Below, in pieces: positions 38,260 through 49,333 of a DNA stretch of 64,000 nucleotides (its first letter is position 1; every line of letters begins with the position of its first letter). The position numbers and the translations under genes are program-made. The notes beneath the pieces were generated by a model. It saw nothing but the letters and a program-made list of their open reading frames with translations, made no database searches and was not told the origin of the DNA. The stretch covers positions 1-64,000 of the forward strand of contig NZ_JAEVFI010000003.1 of NCBI RefSeq assembly GCF_019303495.1, in the 5' to 3' direction. The stretch is from Streptomyces sp. JJ66. Its GTDB lineage: Bacteria > Actinomycetota > Actinomycetes > Streptomycetales > Streptomycetaceae.

Positions 38260-39273
38260 CTACGCTCCGGGCCCTGCGGCCTCACCCTCCGGGGCTGCGT
38301 CAGCGGTGTCCGGCCGGATGTCGATGCGCCAGCCGGTGAGGCGGGCGGCGAGCCGGGCGTTCTGGCCCTCCTTGCCGATCGCCAGCGACAGCTGGTAGTC
38401 GGGCACGGTGACGCGGGCGGAGCGGGCGTCCTCATCGACAACGTCCACCTTGCTCACCCGCGCCGGGGACAGGGCGTTGGCCACCAGCTCGGCCGGGTCG
38501 TCCGACCAGTCGACGATGTCGATCTTCTCGCCGTTCAGCTCGGCCATGACGTTGCGCACCCGGCCCCCCATCGGCCCGATGCACGCGCCCTTGGCGTTGA
38601 GCCCGGACCGGGTGGAGCGCACGGCGATCTTCGTGCGGTGACCGGCCTCCCGGGCGACGGCGGCGATCTCCACCGAGCCGTCGGCGATCTCCGGCACCTC
38701 CAGCGCGAACAGCTTGCGCACCAGGTTCGGGTGGGTGCGCGAGAGGGTGACGGACGCGCCGCGCACCCCCTTGGCGACCCGCACCACGTAGGAGCGCAGC
38801 CGGGTGCCGTGCCGGTAGTCCTCACCGGGCACCTGCTCCTGCGGCGGCAGGATGGCTTCCATCTTGCCGATGTCCACCAGCACGTTCTTCGGGTCCTTGC
38901 CCTGCTGCACGACGCCGGTGACGATGTCGCCCTCCCGGCCCGCGTACTCGCCGAAGGTCAGCTCCTCCTCGGCGTCCCGCAGGCGCTGGAGGATGACCTG
39001 CTTGGCCGTCGTGGCGGCGATGCGGCCGAAACCACTCGGGGTGTCGTCGAACTCGCGCGGCTCGGCGCCCTCGGGCAGGTCGGCCGGGTCCTCGGTGGCC
39101 CACACCGTCACGTGGCCGCTGTGGCGGTCCAGCTCGACGCGGGCGGTGCGGCGGCTGCCCTCGGTGCGGTGGTAGGCGATGAGGAGCGCGGCCTCGATCG
39201 CCTCGACCAGCAGGTCGAAGGAGATCTCCTTCTCCCGTACGAGTCCCCGCAGGGCACTCATGTCGATGTCCAC
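38260..39273 (-). CDS. nusA: Transcription termination/antitermination factor NusA
   Basis: NusA binds RNA polymerase and modulates pausing, termination and rRNA antitermination. The 337-aa protein has the N-terminal polymerase-binding domain ([26 protein letters not shown]), an S1 domain ([22 protein letters not shown]) and two KH domains ([16 protein letters not shown] and [19 protein letters not shown]). It lacks the acidic C-terminal repeats of enterobacterial NusA, as is normal for actinobacteria. GTG at 39273 with GAGGAGG upstream; two bases after rimP. Confidence 0.96.
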   Translation of the reverse strand: MDIDMSALRGLVREKEISFDLLVEAIEAALLIAYHRTEGSRRTARVELDRHSGHVTVWATEDPADLPEGAEPREFDDTPSGFGRIAATTAKQVILQRLRDAEEELTFGEYAGREGDIVTGVVQQGKDPKNVLVDIGKMEAILPPQEQVPGEDYRHGTRLRSYVVRVAKGVRGASVTLSRTHPNLVRKLFALEVPEIADGSVEIAAVAREAGHRTKIAVRSTRSGLNAKGACIGPMGGRVRNVMAELNGEKIDIVDWSDDPAELVANALSPARVSKVDVVDEDARSARVTVPDYQLSLAIGKEGQNARLAARLTGWRIDIRPDTADAAPEGEAAGPGA

Positions 39274-39275
39274 GG

Positions 39276-39809
39276 CTACGCCTCCTCGTCGTTCTCGTCG
39301 CGCGCGGCGGCGCCGCTGCTGTCGCTCTTCTTGCCCGGGCGGCTGAACTCGATCTCGACTCTGGCCCGGGCGATCTCGCCGAACTCCACCCGGTGCGCGG
39401 TCGGCTTGCGGCCCTTCACGCCGGGGACCTCCAGATCGAGCCCGGCGTCGTCCACGGCCAGCAGACGGGCGGTGAGGTCACCGCCCTCGTGCAGCCGCAG
39501 CGCCAGCAGGCGGCCCACGGCACGGCGGTAGTGCCGCGGCTCGGTCAGCGGCCGGTCGGCTCCGGGGGAGGTCACCTCCAGCACGTAGGGCGCGGCGCCC
39601 ATCGCGTCGTGCTCGTCCAGCACCGCGGAGCAGGCGCGGCTCAGTTCGGCGCAGGCGTCCAGCTCCACGCCGTCGTCGGAGTCCACGACGACCTTGAGCA
39701 CGCGGCGCTTGCCGGCGGGGGTGACGGTCAGCTCTTCCAGGTCCAGCCCGCGCTCGGTGACGAGCGGTTCCAGCAGCCCGCGCAGCCGGTCGTTCTGGGT
39801 GGTGCTCAT
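39276..39809 (-). CDS. rimP: Ribosome maturation factor RimP
   Basis: RimP promotes assembly of the 30S subunit. The 177-aa product has [50 protein letters not shown] and [25 protein letters not shown], all typical. The tail is acidic. The ATG at 39809 is used. It is the first gene of the rimP-nusA-ylxR-infB cluster; upstream, TAGGCT with a weak TCGGTG 17 bases away at about 39893-39921 is a possible promoter. Confidence 0.94.
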   Translation of the reverse strand: MSTTQNDRLRGLLEPLVTERGLDLEELTVTPAGKRRVLKVVVDSDDGVELDACAELSRACSAVLDEHDAMGAAPYVLEVTSPGADRPLTEPRHYRRAVGRLLALRLHEGGDLTARLLAVDDAGLDLEVPGVKGRKPTAHRVEFGEIARARVEIEFSRPGKKSDSSGAAARDENDEEA

Positions 39810-40104
39810 CCGGGTGACTCCTCGGCCGCGTCTGCTGTTGTCCGGGCGGTAAAGACGGCGTCGCCGCGCACGTCCCGGCGTGACCGGGGACAGCCTAGCG
39901 CCTCCCACCAACGTCACCGACCCGCACGCTCCCGTGCCGCCGCTCGGGTGGACCAGGCCCGTCCGGTCGGGTGCCGCTGCGGGCGGCCGTGGGGAGGCCG
40001 GGCGGGGCGCGGAAGGACGCCGGGTACGCTCACCGGGCGGTGATCACCTGTTCTGGCACCGCTCCTTCAGCCGATTCAGCCGACTGTCTGCCTGTGGGGT
40101 GTAC

Positions 40105-40593
40105 GTGGTGTCGATTCCGCCCGGGCGGCCGCGCAGACGTGGCGTGCTGGCGGCCGGTGCGCTGGCCGTGGCGCTGGCCGGGTGCAGCGGCGAGACCGAG
40201 CGGAAGCGGACCGAGCGGCGGGACGCCGAGCGCGGCCGGGCGCTGCGGCGGGAGGCGGCCGGGCAGAGCGCGGCGCTGCTGGAGCGCTACCGGGCGACCA
40301 TCGCGGCGCACCCGGCGCTGTCCGAGCGGCTGGCGCCGATGCGCGGCCACGTGGCCCGGCACCTGGACGCCTTCGGCGGCCCCCGCGCGAGCGGCGCGGA
40401 CGCGCGGACAGCGCGCCCGGCTCCGGTGCCCGGGGACGAGGACGCCGCACTGAAGGAGCTGGCCGCCGCCGAGCGCGAGACCGCGCGGGCCCGTGGCCGG
40501 GCGCTGACCGGCGCGCCGCCGGAGCTGGCCCGGCTGCTGGCGTCGGTGGCGGCGGCGGGCGAGGTGCACGCGTACCTGCTGGGCGAGGCATAG
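40105..40593 (+). CDS. Small lipoprotein, function unknown
   Basis: The 162-aa product starts with an arginine-rich segment and hydrophobic helix ending in the lipobox LAGC (Cys27). The RPRRRGVLAAGA segment also resembles a twin-arginine signal. The mature part is Arg/Ala/Glu-rich and mostly helical (heptad-like LKELAAAERETARARGRALTG). Two adjacent GTG codons (40105, 40108) are candidate starts. It lies 16 bases upstream of the ferritin-like gene and diverges from rimP. A lipoprotein/DUF4439 pair here is a familiar streptomycete arrangement. Confidence 0.75.
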   Translation: MVSIPPGRPRRRGVLAAGALAVALAGCSGETERKRTERRDAERGRALRREAAGQSAALLERYRATIAAHPALSERLAPMRGHVARHLDAFGGPRASGADARTARPAPVPGDEDAALKELAAAERETARARGRALTGAPPELARLLASVAAAGEVHAYLLGEA

Positions 40594-40609
40594 GACGGGG
40601 GCTTTCCAG

Positions 40610-41185
40610 GTGGTGTTCCAGGTGCTGCCCGAAGCAACCCAGGTGGGGGCCGTGGGGGCCGTGGAGGATACGGACGGGGCGAGGCGGGGCGCCGAGCTGA
40701 CGGCGGCGCAGGCGGCGCTGGCCGCCGAGCACGCCGCCGTGTACGGCTACGGAGTGATCGGCGCGCGGGTCGGGGACGACCGGCGGCAGGCGGCCCGGGA
40801 CGCGTACGCCGCGCACCGGGCGCGCCGCGAGGTGCTGGCGCGGCGCGTACGGGACCTGGGCGCCACGCCCCGGGCGGCCAGGGCCGGTTACGCCCTGCCC
40901 TACCCCGTCCCGGATGCCGTGGCGGCGGCCCGGTTCGCGGCTGAGCTGGAGGACCGGGTGGCGGGTGTGTACGCCGACCTGGTGCGGGCGGCGACGGGGG
41001 CGGTGCGGCAGGAGGCGGCGGGCGCGCTGCGCGAAGCGGCACTCCGGTCGGCACGCTGGCGCGGCGGCGGCGTAGCCTTCCCTGGGCTCGCCGAGCACCC
41101 GGATGCGCCCGCGCCGGTAGCCGACGCGCAGGACGCCGAGGCGGCCGACGGCTCCGACACCACGGGCGCCGCCGGAGACCACTAG
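40610..41185 (+). CDS. DUF4439 ferritin-like protein
   Basis: The 191-aa protein has the DUF4439 helical-bundle pattern: AELTAAQAALAAEHAAVYGYGVIGARV, ARDAYAAHRARREVLARRV and AARFAAELEDRVAGVYADLV. Glutamates and histidines are spaced as in ferritin-like bundles (EHAAVYGYG, HRARRE). Metal binding is possible but unproven. The start at 40610 (GTG) is uncertain because several GTG codons follow. It follows a lipoprotein gene and precedes the phosphotransferase-like gene. Confidence 0.8.
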   Translation: MVFQVLPEATQVGAVGAVEDTDGARRGAELTAAQAALAAEHAAVYGYGVIGARVGDDRRQAARDAYAAHRARREVLARRVRDLGATPRAARAGYALPYPVPDAVAAARFAAELEDRVAGVYADLVRAATGAVRQEAAGALREAALRSARWRGGGVAFPGLAEHPDAPAPVADAQDAEAADGSDTTGAAGDH

Positions 41186-41286
41186 CACCGGCGTACCGAC
41201 GCGGCACCCGGCGTCGCCCCGGCGCCGGGCCCGCCCGGTGGGACGCACCGAACGACACGCACCCGAGGAAAGGCACCGCGCAGCAC

Positions 41287-42243
41287 ATGGCTTCCGCCCC
41301 GCATCCGGAACCGCCACAGCGCCTGGTCAACTTCCTGGGCGGCCCGGACCACCCGTGGCTCACCGGGCTCGACGCGCTGACGCGGGAGCTGCTGACGCGG
41401 TGGGAGCTGACGGCCGAGCGTCCGGCGCTGCCGGGCGGCCGGACCAGCCTGGTGCTGCTGGTCCGGCAGGCCGACGGCAGCCCGGCCGTGCTGAAGCTGT
41501 GCGGACCCGGGGCACGGCTCAGACCCGGTGATCCCACCACCGCGCGCCCGGAACCGGCCGCGCAGGCCGAGGCGGAGGCGGCGGCGCTGGCCCGGTGGGG
41601 CGGGCTGGGCGCGGTACGGCTGCTGCGCGCGGACCCCGGTGCGGGAGCGCTGCTGCTGGAGCGGCTGCACGGGGAGATGTCGCTGCGTTCGCTGCCGGAG
41701 GCGAAGGCGATGCTGGAAGCGGCGTCCGCGGTGCGGCGGCTGTGGGTGCCGCCCGGCGAGGGGTGCCGCTTCCCCACGGTCGCGGGGCACACCGCCGTCG
41801 AGGTGGACGGTGTGCTGGGGCGGGCCCCGGAGGCGGTGCGTCCCCTGGTGGACGCCGCGCTGCTGGCCCGCGAGGAGCTGCTGGCCGGGGACGGCGGCGG
41901 CCCGGGCGTGCTGCTGCACGGGGACTTCCGGCAGGGCGCGGTGCTGGCCTCGGACGCCGAGCGTGCCCCCTGGCTGGCCGTCGGCCCCGAACCGCTCGTG
42001 GGGGAACCGGCGTTCGACCTGGCCCGGCTGGCGAGGGACCGGCTGCACGACCTGGTCGCCTCGCCCGGCGCGCCCGCCGCCACCCGGCGCCGGGTGCACA
42101 AGCTGGCCGACTCCCTGGACGTGGACGCCGACCGGCTGCGCGGCTGGACGCTGTACCGGGCGGTGGAGTCCGGCGTGCGGCACCTGCTGCGCGGCGACCG
42201 CCAGGACGGCGAACTGCTCCTGGAGTTCGCGGGCTGGCTGTAG
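41287..42243 (+). CDS. Aminoglycoside/hydroxyurea phosphotransferase-like protein, possibly inactive
   Basis: The 318-aa protein follows the APH(6)/hydroxyurea phosphotransferase family along its length: a P-loop-like SLVLLVRQADGSPAVLKLC strand with the ATP-binding Lys, EAAALARWGG, GALLLERL, and a C-terminal VGEPAFDLARLARDRL. The catalytic loop is H211-G-D213-F-R-Q-G-A218-V-L, where the family normally has Asn at the Ala218 position. The later metal-binding D-P-K-G is here G233-P-E-P. Both Mg ligands are thus replaced while the HGD base is kept. It may be a pseudokinase or a family variant. The substrate is unknown. Confidence 0.8.
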   Translation: MASAPHPEPPQRLVNFLGGPDHPWLTGLDALTRELLTRWELTAERPALPGGRTSLVLLVRQADGSPAVLKLCGPGARLRPGDPTTARPEPAAQAEAEAAALARWGGLGAVRLLRADPGAGALLLERLHGEMSLRSLPEAKAMLEAASAVRRLWVPPGEGCRFPTVAGHTAVEVDGVLGRAPEAVRPLVDAALLAREELLAGDGGGPGVLLHGDFRQGAVLASDAERAPWLAVGPEPLVGEPAFDLARLARDRLHDLVASPGAPAATRRRVHKLADSLDVDADRLRGWTLYRAVESGVRHLLRGDRQDGELLLEFAGWL

Positions 42244-42256
42244 TGGTGTGGTCCGC

Positions 42257-42808
42257 CTACCCCGCCGCCGCGTGCAGGCGGCGCAGCGGCAGGGGCGCGC
42301 CCATGACGGCGTAGGGGCTGGGGGCGCTGGGGAAGAGGACGCCGCGGGCGAGGTCGCGGTAGCCCAGGCGGTGGTAGAGGGCGCGGGCGGGGCTGTCGGT
42401 GTCCACGGCGGAGAGGATCGAGCGGGGCTCGGCCGCCGCGTCGGTGAGGGTGGTGATGAGCCGGGCGCCGATGCCGTGCCGCTGGTAGCCGGGGTGGACG
42501 TGCAGTTCGGTGATGGTGAACGCGCCGTCCAGCCAGGCGTCGTGTCCGGCCCGGCGCAGATAGGGCTCGACGACGGTCGACCACCACTGGCCCCGGTCGT
42601 TGGGCAGGCCGTAGATGAAGCCGACCAGGTGTCCGGCAGGCGTCAGGGCGCCCAGCGCGCGGGCGCCCGGAGCCGTCAGGTGGCGCAGCACGATCGGGCG
42701 GCGGATGGCGACCTCGTCTTCGCTGAGCCCGAACGCGAGCGCCTGGACCGCCAGTGCCTCATCTACCCGTGCCGCCAGATCCAGCGCTTGCACCACCACG
42801 TCTGCCAT
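42257..42808 (-). CDS. GNAT family N-acetyltransferase
   Basis: The 183-aa protein has a GNAT core: GHLVGFIYGLPN, then ITELHVHPGYQRHGIGARLITTL, which contains the acetyl-CoA pyrophosphate loop (Q-x-x-G-I-G), and SPARALYHRLGY near the end. The ATG at 42808 is chosen because family similarity begins there. It lies 32 bases after the TetR-family gene on the same strand. The acceptor substrate is unknown. Confidence 0.88.
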   Translation of the reverse strand: MADVVVQALDLAARVDEALAVQALAFGLSEDEVAIRRPIVLRHLTAPGARALGALTPAGHLVGFIYGLPNDRGQWWSTVVEPYLRRAGHDAWLDGAFTITELHVHPGYQRHGIGARLITTLTDAAAEPRSILSAVDTDSPARALYHRLGYRDLARGVLFPSAPSPYAVMGAPLPLRRLHAAAG

Positions 42809-42840
42809 GGTCAGAGCGTACGTCGGCGGGGCGGGCCGGT

Positions 42841-43476
42841 TCAGCCGCTCGCGGGTGGCCATGCGCCCAGCGGGCCGGTGAGGTAGCCCTGCACGGTCGG
42901 CGCGACGGCGGCCACGACCTCGTCGCGGGTCATCGCCGCCAGCGGTTCGACACGGACGAGGTACCGCGTCATCGCCAGCCCGACGAGCTGCGAAGCGACG
43001 AGCGAGGCCCGCACCCGGGGCGCGTCCCCGCCCAGCGCCTCGGCCACCGGGGTCAGGACCTCCCCGGTGATGAATTCCCGCAGCATCCGGGCGGCGGCCT
43101 CGTGGGGGACGGCCGAGCGCAGGATGCCGCGCATCTGCTGGGACGTCTCCTCTCCCTCCCACAGGCGGAGGAACGCGCGCAGCAGCCGCTCCCCCGCGCC
43201 GCCCGCGCCGCCGTCGAGCACCCCGGCGACGACGGTGCGAGGGTGCAGTGTCTCCTGCATCGACGCGGCGAACAGCCCTTCCTTGGAGCCGAAGAAGTGG
43301 TGCACCAGCGCCGCGTCCACACCGGCGTCCTGCGCGATGGCGCGGAGGGACGCACCGCCGTACCCCTGCTCGGCGAAGCGCGTCCGCGCGGCCTGGAGGA
43401 TGGCCTGACGGCTCACGGTGGCGCCGGGCCTGCGCCCGGTGCGCTTGGGCGCGGTCTCGCGCTCGCCGGCGGGCAC
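42841..43476 (-). CDS. TetR-family transcriptional regulator
   Basis: The 211-aa regulator has an N-terminal TetR helix-turn-helix domain: RQAILQAARTRFAEQGYGGASLRAIAQDAGVDAALVHHFFGSKEGLF. It is followed by a variable ligand-binding domain like that of the TetR_C_17-type actinobacterial group. I favour the GTG at 43476, preceded by GGGAGG, over the longer TTG start at 43509. It probably controls itself and perhaps the GNAT gene 32 bases downstream. Confidence 0.88.
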   Translation of the reverse strand: MPAGERETAPKRTGRRPGATVSRQAILQAARTRFAEQGYGGASLRAIAQDAGVDAALVHHFFGSKEGLFAASMQETLHPRTVVAGVLDGGAGGAGERLLRAFLRLWEGEETSQQMRGILRSAVPHEAAARMLREFITGEVLTPVAEALGGDAPRVRASLVASQLVGLAMTRYLVRVEPLAAMTRDEVVAAVAPTVQGYLTGPLGAWPPASG

Positions 43477-43654
43477 CGCGTCACCTCCCCGTGGGTCAAC
43501 GGAACTCAACGGTACCGGGGATAACCGGGACAGGACGCCCCGGCGCGGGCAGCGGGAGCCTGCCTCCGCCCTCGGCAGGCTGGCTCAAGCAGCTGCCCAG
43601 GCGGTATGGGCCAGCACACCCGGCTCACGGCGGGCAGACCCAACCGCGGCGGCC

Positions 43655-44500
43655 TCAGAACAGCACGCTCATGAACGCGCCCACCTCGCGGAAGCCGACG
43701 CGGCGGTACGCGGCCCGGGCCGCGGTGTTGAAGTCGTTGACGTAGAGGCTGACGACCGGGGCGAACTCCGCCAGCGCGTACCGCAGCACGGCCGCCATGC
43801 CGTGCACCGACAGGCGTTCCCCGCGCCGCTCCGGGGCCACCCACACGCCCTGAATCTGGCACGCCTCGGTGGTGACGGCGCCGATCTCCGCCTTGAACAC
43901 CACCTTGCCGTCCTCGAATCGCGCGAACGCCCGTCCGGACCCGACCAGCTCCGCGACCCGCGCCTGGTAGACCAGCCCGCCGTCACCCGCGAGCGGGGAG
44001 ACGCCGACCTCCTCGGTGAACATCGCCACGCACGCCGGGAGCACCGACTCCAGCTCTTCCTTGCGCACGCGTCGCACCCGCGGGTCCGGGGCGATGCTCG
44101 CGGACGGCGCGTCGGCCACCATCAGCGGCTGCCGTGCCCTGACCGCGCGGGCCGGGCCCCAGTGCGGCTCCAGGCACCGCCACAACTCGGCGGTGGCCGC
44201 GTCCGGGCCGACGATCGAGGAGCACCGGCGCCCCTGCCTGCGCGCTCGCTCCGCGAACGCCGCGAGGGCCTCGGGTCCGGCGCACACCGGGACCAGGTTC
44301 GCCCCCGCGTAGCACAGCGAGGTCAGCCGTCCGCCGCTGTACCAGCCCCACATCTCGCCGCCGAGCCGCCACGGGTCAAGACCGGAGGCACGGACTCGTG
44401 CCGTGACGAAGGCGTTGGCGACGGGCTCCCGGTTCAGCACGGCCAGCGCCTCGTCCAGGTCCTCCGGCGTCAGGGGCCGGGTCGAAGTCGTCGTCAACAC
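43655..44500 (-). CDS. DUF4081 / GNAT two-domain acetyltransferase-like protein
   Basis: The 281-aa protein has an N-terminal DUF4081-type region (RPLTPEDLDEALAVLNREPVANAFV, then WGWYSGGRLTSLCYAGANLVPV). A C-terminal GNAT domain follows, with GVWVAPERRGERLSVHGMAAVLRYAL and the terminal SLYVNDFNTAARAAYRRVGFREVG. The family commonly lies next to ispG/dxr genes in actinobacteria. The GTG start at 44500 has a weak ribosome site. Confidence 0.88.
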   Translation of the reverse strand: MLTTTSTRPLTPEDLDEALAVLNREPVANAFVTARVRASGLDPWRLGGEMWGWYSGGRLTSLCYAGANLVPVCAGPEALAAFAERARRQGRRCSSIVGPDAATAELWRCLEPHWGPARAVRARQPLMVADAPSASIAPDPRVRRVRKEELESVLPACVAMFTEEVGVSPLAGDGGLVYQARVAELVGSGRAFARFEDGKVVFKAEIGAVTTEACQIQGVWVAPERRGERLSVHGMAAVLRYALAEFAPVVSLYVNDFNTAARAAYRRVGFREVGAFMSVLF

Positions 44501-44710
44501 GTGCGAAGAGGTGCCTCACGGTGCGGGGCCCTGCCGGGGGCGGGGCCGGGGAAACGATCCCTCACGGGGCGATTCTCCGCACTGTACCCCTGCGAGATAC
44601 GCACCCGCGGCGAGCCCCGCTCGCGGAAACCGGGTGCCTTGCGCTCCAGAGCCCCGGGGGGCTTTGTCGCGGTCCTCACTCCCCCCGGCTGCCGCTGGGC
44701 GGCGGGCGCC

Positions 44711-45865
<1,155 letters not shown>

Positions 45866-45954
45866 CTGGCGCAACCCCAAGGTGTGGTACACGGTGCCGA
45901 GAACGGCAGGCTCCAGCCCCGAGATTACGGCACTCCACCGCACCTGAGCACACC

Positions 45955-45993
45955 GCGCCCGGTGCCCCGGCTAAAAGGCGAGGCACCGGGCGC
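45955..45993 (-). terminator. Hairpin between the site-2 protease gene and ispG, with an alternative partner
   Basis: A perfect 12-bp stem forms between 45955-45966 and 45982-45993. The 45984-45993 arm can instead pair perfectly over 10 bp with 46003-46012, so two exclusive hairpins are possible. It may be a terminator, an attenuator or a processing element. Confidence 0.55.
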
Positions 45994-46032
45994 ACCCGCG
46001 ATGCGCCCGGTGTGCGCCAGAGCGCGCCGCCG

Positions 46033-47337
46033 CTAGTTCGTAAGCCGCACCGGGTTGACCACGTCCGCGACGAGGACGAGCAGCGTGAAGCAGATGAACA
46101 CCCCGGCCACCACATAGGCGACAGGCATGAGCTTGGCCACGTCGAACGGCCCCGGGTCCGGCCGCCGCAGCAGTTTGGCGAAGAACCGCCGTACCGACTC
46201 CCACAGCGCGCCGGCGACGTGACCGCCGTCCAGCGGCAGCAGCGGCAGCATGTTGAACAGGAACAGCGACAGGTTGAACGCGGCCACCAGCAGCAGCATG
46301 ACCGCCACCCGCTGGGTCGCCGGGATTTCCAGCGCGAAGATGTCGCCGCTCACGCGGGCCGCGCCGACGACGCCGACCGGTGAGTCCTGCGCGCGTTCGC
46401 CGCCGTTGAACGCCGCCTCCCACAGCCCCGGGATCTTCGACGGCACCGCGAGGAGCGCCTGGAAGCCGTCGGTCATCATGTCGCCCATGCGGTCCACGGC
46501 CTGCGGGAAGCTGTGCCGCACCACGCCGGTGGCGGGCGCGAAGCCGAGGAAGCTGGCCTGCACGTACTCGTCGGCGACGTAGTTGCCCTGGTCGTCGATC
46601 TTGGTGACGGTGTTCTGGATCGGCTCGGCCGTCAGCGTGAGGCGTTCGCCGTCCCGCAGGACGGTGAGCGTCACCGTGCCCTCGGCGTCACGGATGCGCT
46701 GCTGCAGGGTGTCCCACTGGTCGATCTCGGTGCCGTCGAAGGCGACGATCTGGTCCCCGGCCCGCAGCCCCGCCGCGTTGGCCGGGGTGGGCGGGGCGTC
46801 CTTAGGACACGTGTCCGTGCGGGCGTCCGCGGCGACGACGCACTCCGAGACGCTGCTGACCGTCGTCGTCGTGGTGTTCATGCCGAACGTCATCAGCACG
46901 CCGAGGAAGATCGCCACCGCGAGGATCAGGTTCATGAACGGACCGGCGAACATGACGATGATCCGCTTCCACGGCTTGCGGGTGTAGAACAGCCGCTTCT
47001 CATCGCCGGGCCGCAGTTCCTCGTAGGCGGCGGCGCGGGCGTCCTCGATCATGCCGCGGAACGGTGAGGTGGAACGCTGGCGCACCTGGCCGTCGTCACC
47101 GGGCGGGAACATGCCGATCATGCGGATGTAGCCGCCAAGCGGGATGGCCTTGATGCCGTACTCGGTCTCGCCCCGGCGCCGGGAGAAGAGCGTCGGGCCG
47201 AACCCCACCATGTACTGCGGCACGCGGATGCCGAACATCTTCGCGGTGCTCAGGTGGCCCAGTTCGTGCCAGGCGATGGAGAACAGCAGGCCGAAGACGA
47301 AGACGACTATCCCCAGGATGGTCATGAAAGCCGTCAT
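46033..47337 (-). CDS. rseP: Site-2 intramembrane metalloprotease (M50, RseP-like)
   Basis: This 434-aa zinc protease cuts transmembrane regulators within the membrane, for example anti-sigma factors. It has HELGH at residues 24-28 in the first helix, a central PDZ-like domain ([27 protein letters not shown]), and the [13 protein letters not shown] motif with the third ligand. Several transmembrane helices are visible. The ATG at 47337 overlaps the dxr stop by ATGA, so the two are coupled. Target proteins are unknown. Confidence 0.93.
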   Translation of the reverse strand: MTAFMTILGIVVFVFGLLFSIAWHELGHLSTAKMFGIRVPQYMVGFGPTLFSRRRGETEYGIKAIPLGGYIRMIGMFPPGDDGQVRQRSTSPFRGMIEDARAAAYEELRPGDEKRLFYTRKPWKRIIVMFAGPFMNLILAVAIFLGVLMTFGMNTTTTTVSSVSECVVAADARTDTCPKDAPPTPANAAGLRAGDQIVAFDGTEIDQWDTLQQRIRDAEGTVTLTVLRDGERLTLTAEPIQNTVTKIDDQGNYVADEYVQASFLGFAPATGVVRHSFPQAVDRMGDMMTDGFQALLAVPSKIPGLWEAAFNGGERAQDSPVGVVGAARVSGDIFALEIPATQRVAVMLLLVAAFNLSLFLFNMLPLLPLDGGHVAGALWESVRRFFAKLLRRPDPGPFDVAKLMPVAYVVAGVFICFTLLVLVADVVNPVRLTN

Positions 47338-48596
47338 GCGCGGGCCTCCGCTGTCGTGGTCCGGTGCTGTGCCGCCAGTTCGCGGGCCCGTGCCCGCGCC
47401 CACCTCTCCGCGTCGAGTACGGCGTCCAGCGTCAGGCCCGTGCCCGGCGGACGACCGTGTTCCTCGACCACAGCGGCCACCGTATCCATGATTGCGGGGA
47501 ACGGCAGCCTGCCCGCGAGGAAGGCCCCGACGCACTCCTCGTTCGCCGCGTTGTAGACGGCCGGGGCGGTCCCCCCGAGCGCACCGACGTGCGCGGCCAG
47601 CGGCACGGCCGGGAAAGCCTGCTCGTCCAGCGGGTAGAAGTCCCAGCTCATGGCCTTCGTCCAGTCGAAGACGGGACCGGCGTCCGGTACCCGGGCGGGC
47701 CAGCCCAGCGCCAGCGCGATCGGCAGCCGCATGTCCGGCGGCCCACACTGGGCGAGCGTGGAGCCGTCGGTGAACTCCACCATCGAGTGGATCGCCGACT
47801 GCGGATGGACGACGACCTGGATGCGCTCGAAGGGCACGTCGTACAGCAGGTGGGCCTCGATGACCTCCAGCCCCTTGTTGACGAGCGTCGCGGAGTTGAC
47901 GGTGATGACCGGGCCCATCGCCCACGTCGGATGGGCCAGCGCCTCCTTCGGCGTGACGTGTGCCAGCTCCGCCCGGGTACGGCCGCGGAACGGTCCGCCG
48001 GACGCGGTGACGAGCAGCTTGCGCACCTCGGGCCGCGTCCCGCCCATCAGGGCCTGGAACAGCGCGGAGTGCTCGGAGTCCACCGGGATGATCTGCCCCG
48101 GCCGGGCCAGCGCCTTCACCAGCGGGCCGCCCACGATCAGCGACTCCTTGTTGGCCAGCGCCAGCAGACGTCCGGCCTTCAGCGCGGCGAGGGTGGGACG
48201 CAGACCGATGGAACCGGTGATGCCGTTGAGCACGGTGTGGCAGGGGGACGCCGCCAGCTCCGCCGCCGCGTCCGCACCGGCCAGCACCTCGGGCACCGGC
48301 TCGCCGACGCCGTACTCCGCGCGCAACGCCTGCCGCAGCTCAGGAGCCTTGTCCGCCTGCGCGATCGCCACGGTACGCACCTGCAGGCGGTGCGCCTGCC
48401 CCGCGAGCAGCCCGACCCGGCCGCCGTTCGCCGACAGGCCCGTCACCCGGAAGCGCTCCGGGTTGGCCAGCACCACGTCGATGGCCTGCGTTCCGATCGA
48501 CCCCGTCGAACCGAGGATCACCACGTCCCGCGGGCCCTCGTCCGTACCGTCCCCCACGGGGTAGCTGACCTGCGGGTCAGCGAGCATCTCCGTCAT
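47334..48596 (-). CDS. dxr: 1-deoxy-D-xylulose 5-phosphate reductoisomerase
   Basis: Dxr converts DXP to MEP with NADPH. The 420-aa protein has the dinucleotide motif [13 protein letters not shown], the [10 protein letters not shown] segment, the metal-binding [11 protein letters not shown] and the substrate loop VTASGGPFR, all complete. The ATG at 48596 begins [17 protein letters not shown]; the region ahead is a short N-terminal extension common in streptomycetes. It is coupled to the M50 gene downstream. Confidence 0.96.
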   Translation of the reverse strand: MTEMLADPQVSYPVGDGTDEGPRDVVILGSTGSIGTQAIDVVLANPERFRVTGLSANGGRVGLLAGQAHRLQVRTVAIAQADKAPELRQALRAEYGVGEPVPEVLAGADAAAELAASPCHTVLNGITGSIGLRPTLAALKAGRLLALANKESLIVGGPLVKALARPGQIIPVDSEHSALFQALMGGTRPEVRKLLVTASGGPFRGRTRAELAHVTPKEALAHPTWAMGPVITVNSATLVNKGLEVIEAHLLYDVPFERIQVVVHPQSAIHSMVEFTDGSTLAQCGPPDMRLPIALALGWPARVPDAGPVFDWTKAMSWDFYPLDEQAFPAVPLAAHVGALGGTAPAVYNAANEECVGAFLAGRLPFPAIMDTVAAVVEEHGRPPGTGLTLDAVLDAERWARARARELAAQHRTTTAEARA

Positions 48597-48895
48597 GCCC
48601 CCATTGTGTCCGCTGACCGCGCTACGGGGGACCCCGCCCCGCACGGCTGCCGGGCGGCCCCGGCGTCCCCGGCCGCTGCCGCGACACACTGACGCCGTTC
48701 CCTCCCCCGGGGGCGAAGTCTGTGTTAGCGTTGTCCCCAGTTGCAGTTTTGGTACCCATGAACTTCGCATGCGTCTGCTGGGATGTAACCCACAGGCGCA
48801 TTTGTTTTACCGGTCTTCTCCGGATGGGCTCAATGCGGCGGCTCAGCGATGCGCACTCGCGCATCCGGCAACACGCACCCACGAGGGAGAACGAT
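48597..48895. promoter_or_regulatory. Divergent promoter region and 5' leader of the cold-shock gene
   Basis: No gene is visible in this stretch between divergent dxr and the cold-shock gene. A TTAGCG/TAGCGT element at about 48725-48731 is a possible -10 for the plus strand, leaving a leader of about 160 bases. The leader contains CCGG...CCGG and GATGCG...CGCATC stems near 48813-48863. Long structured leaders are typical of cold-shock genes; regulation by temperature here is inference. Confidence 0.45.
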
Positions 48896-49099
48896 ATGGC
48901 CACCGGCACCGTGAAGTGGTTCAACTCGGAAAAGGGCTTCGGCTTCATCGCGCAGGACGGCGGCGGCGCCGACGTCTTCGCCCACTACAGCAACATCGCC
49001 ACTCAGGGCTTCCGTGAGCTGCACGAGGGCCAGAAGGTGACCTTCGACGTCACCCAGGGCCAGAAGGGCCCGCAGGCGGAGAACATCCTCCCCGCCTGA
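48896..49099 (+). CDS. Cold-shock protein (CspA family)
   Basis: The 67-aa single OB-fold protein has both RNP motifs: [11 protein letters not shown] (RNP1) and DVFAHYSNI (RNP2). It starts [17 protein letters not shown] and is full length. It binds single-stranded nucleic acid and can melt RNA structure. The ATG at 48896 has GAGGGAGA upstream. A long leader precedes it and a very strong terminator follows. Confidence 0.96.
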   Translation: MATGTVKWFNSEKGFGFIAQDGGGADVFAHYSNIATQGFRELHEGQKVTFDVTQGQKGPQAENILPA

Positions 49100-49149
49100 A
49101 GCGCCTGACCCGCGTGACACCTCACGCCTGACGCCACTGGCGTACGCAC

Positions 49150-49194
49150 GGATGGGGCCCGTCCTCCCGATCACCGGGAGAACGGGCCCCATCC
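49150..49194. terminator. Very strong hairpin after the cold-shock gene
   Basis: A 13-bp perfect outer stem (49150-49162 with 49182-49194) continues, after one mismatch, into a 6-bp inner stem with a 5-base loop at 49170-49174. A T-rich run (CGTTTC) follows. It can act on both strands. Confidence 0.9.
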
Positions 49195-49333
49195 CGTTTC
49201 CTGGCCGGTCCATCCCCCGCCCGGAGCAAGCGCCCGACCCCTCTGCGGCGGTCCGCGTTGCCCTCGGCGACCACGCCGTCGCCCGGCGCAGGCACCTACC
49301 CCGTGCGACCCCCGCGTGCCCACGGCCCTTACC

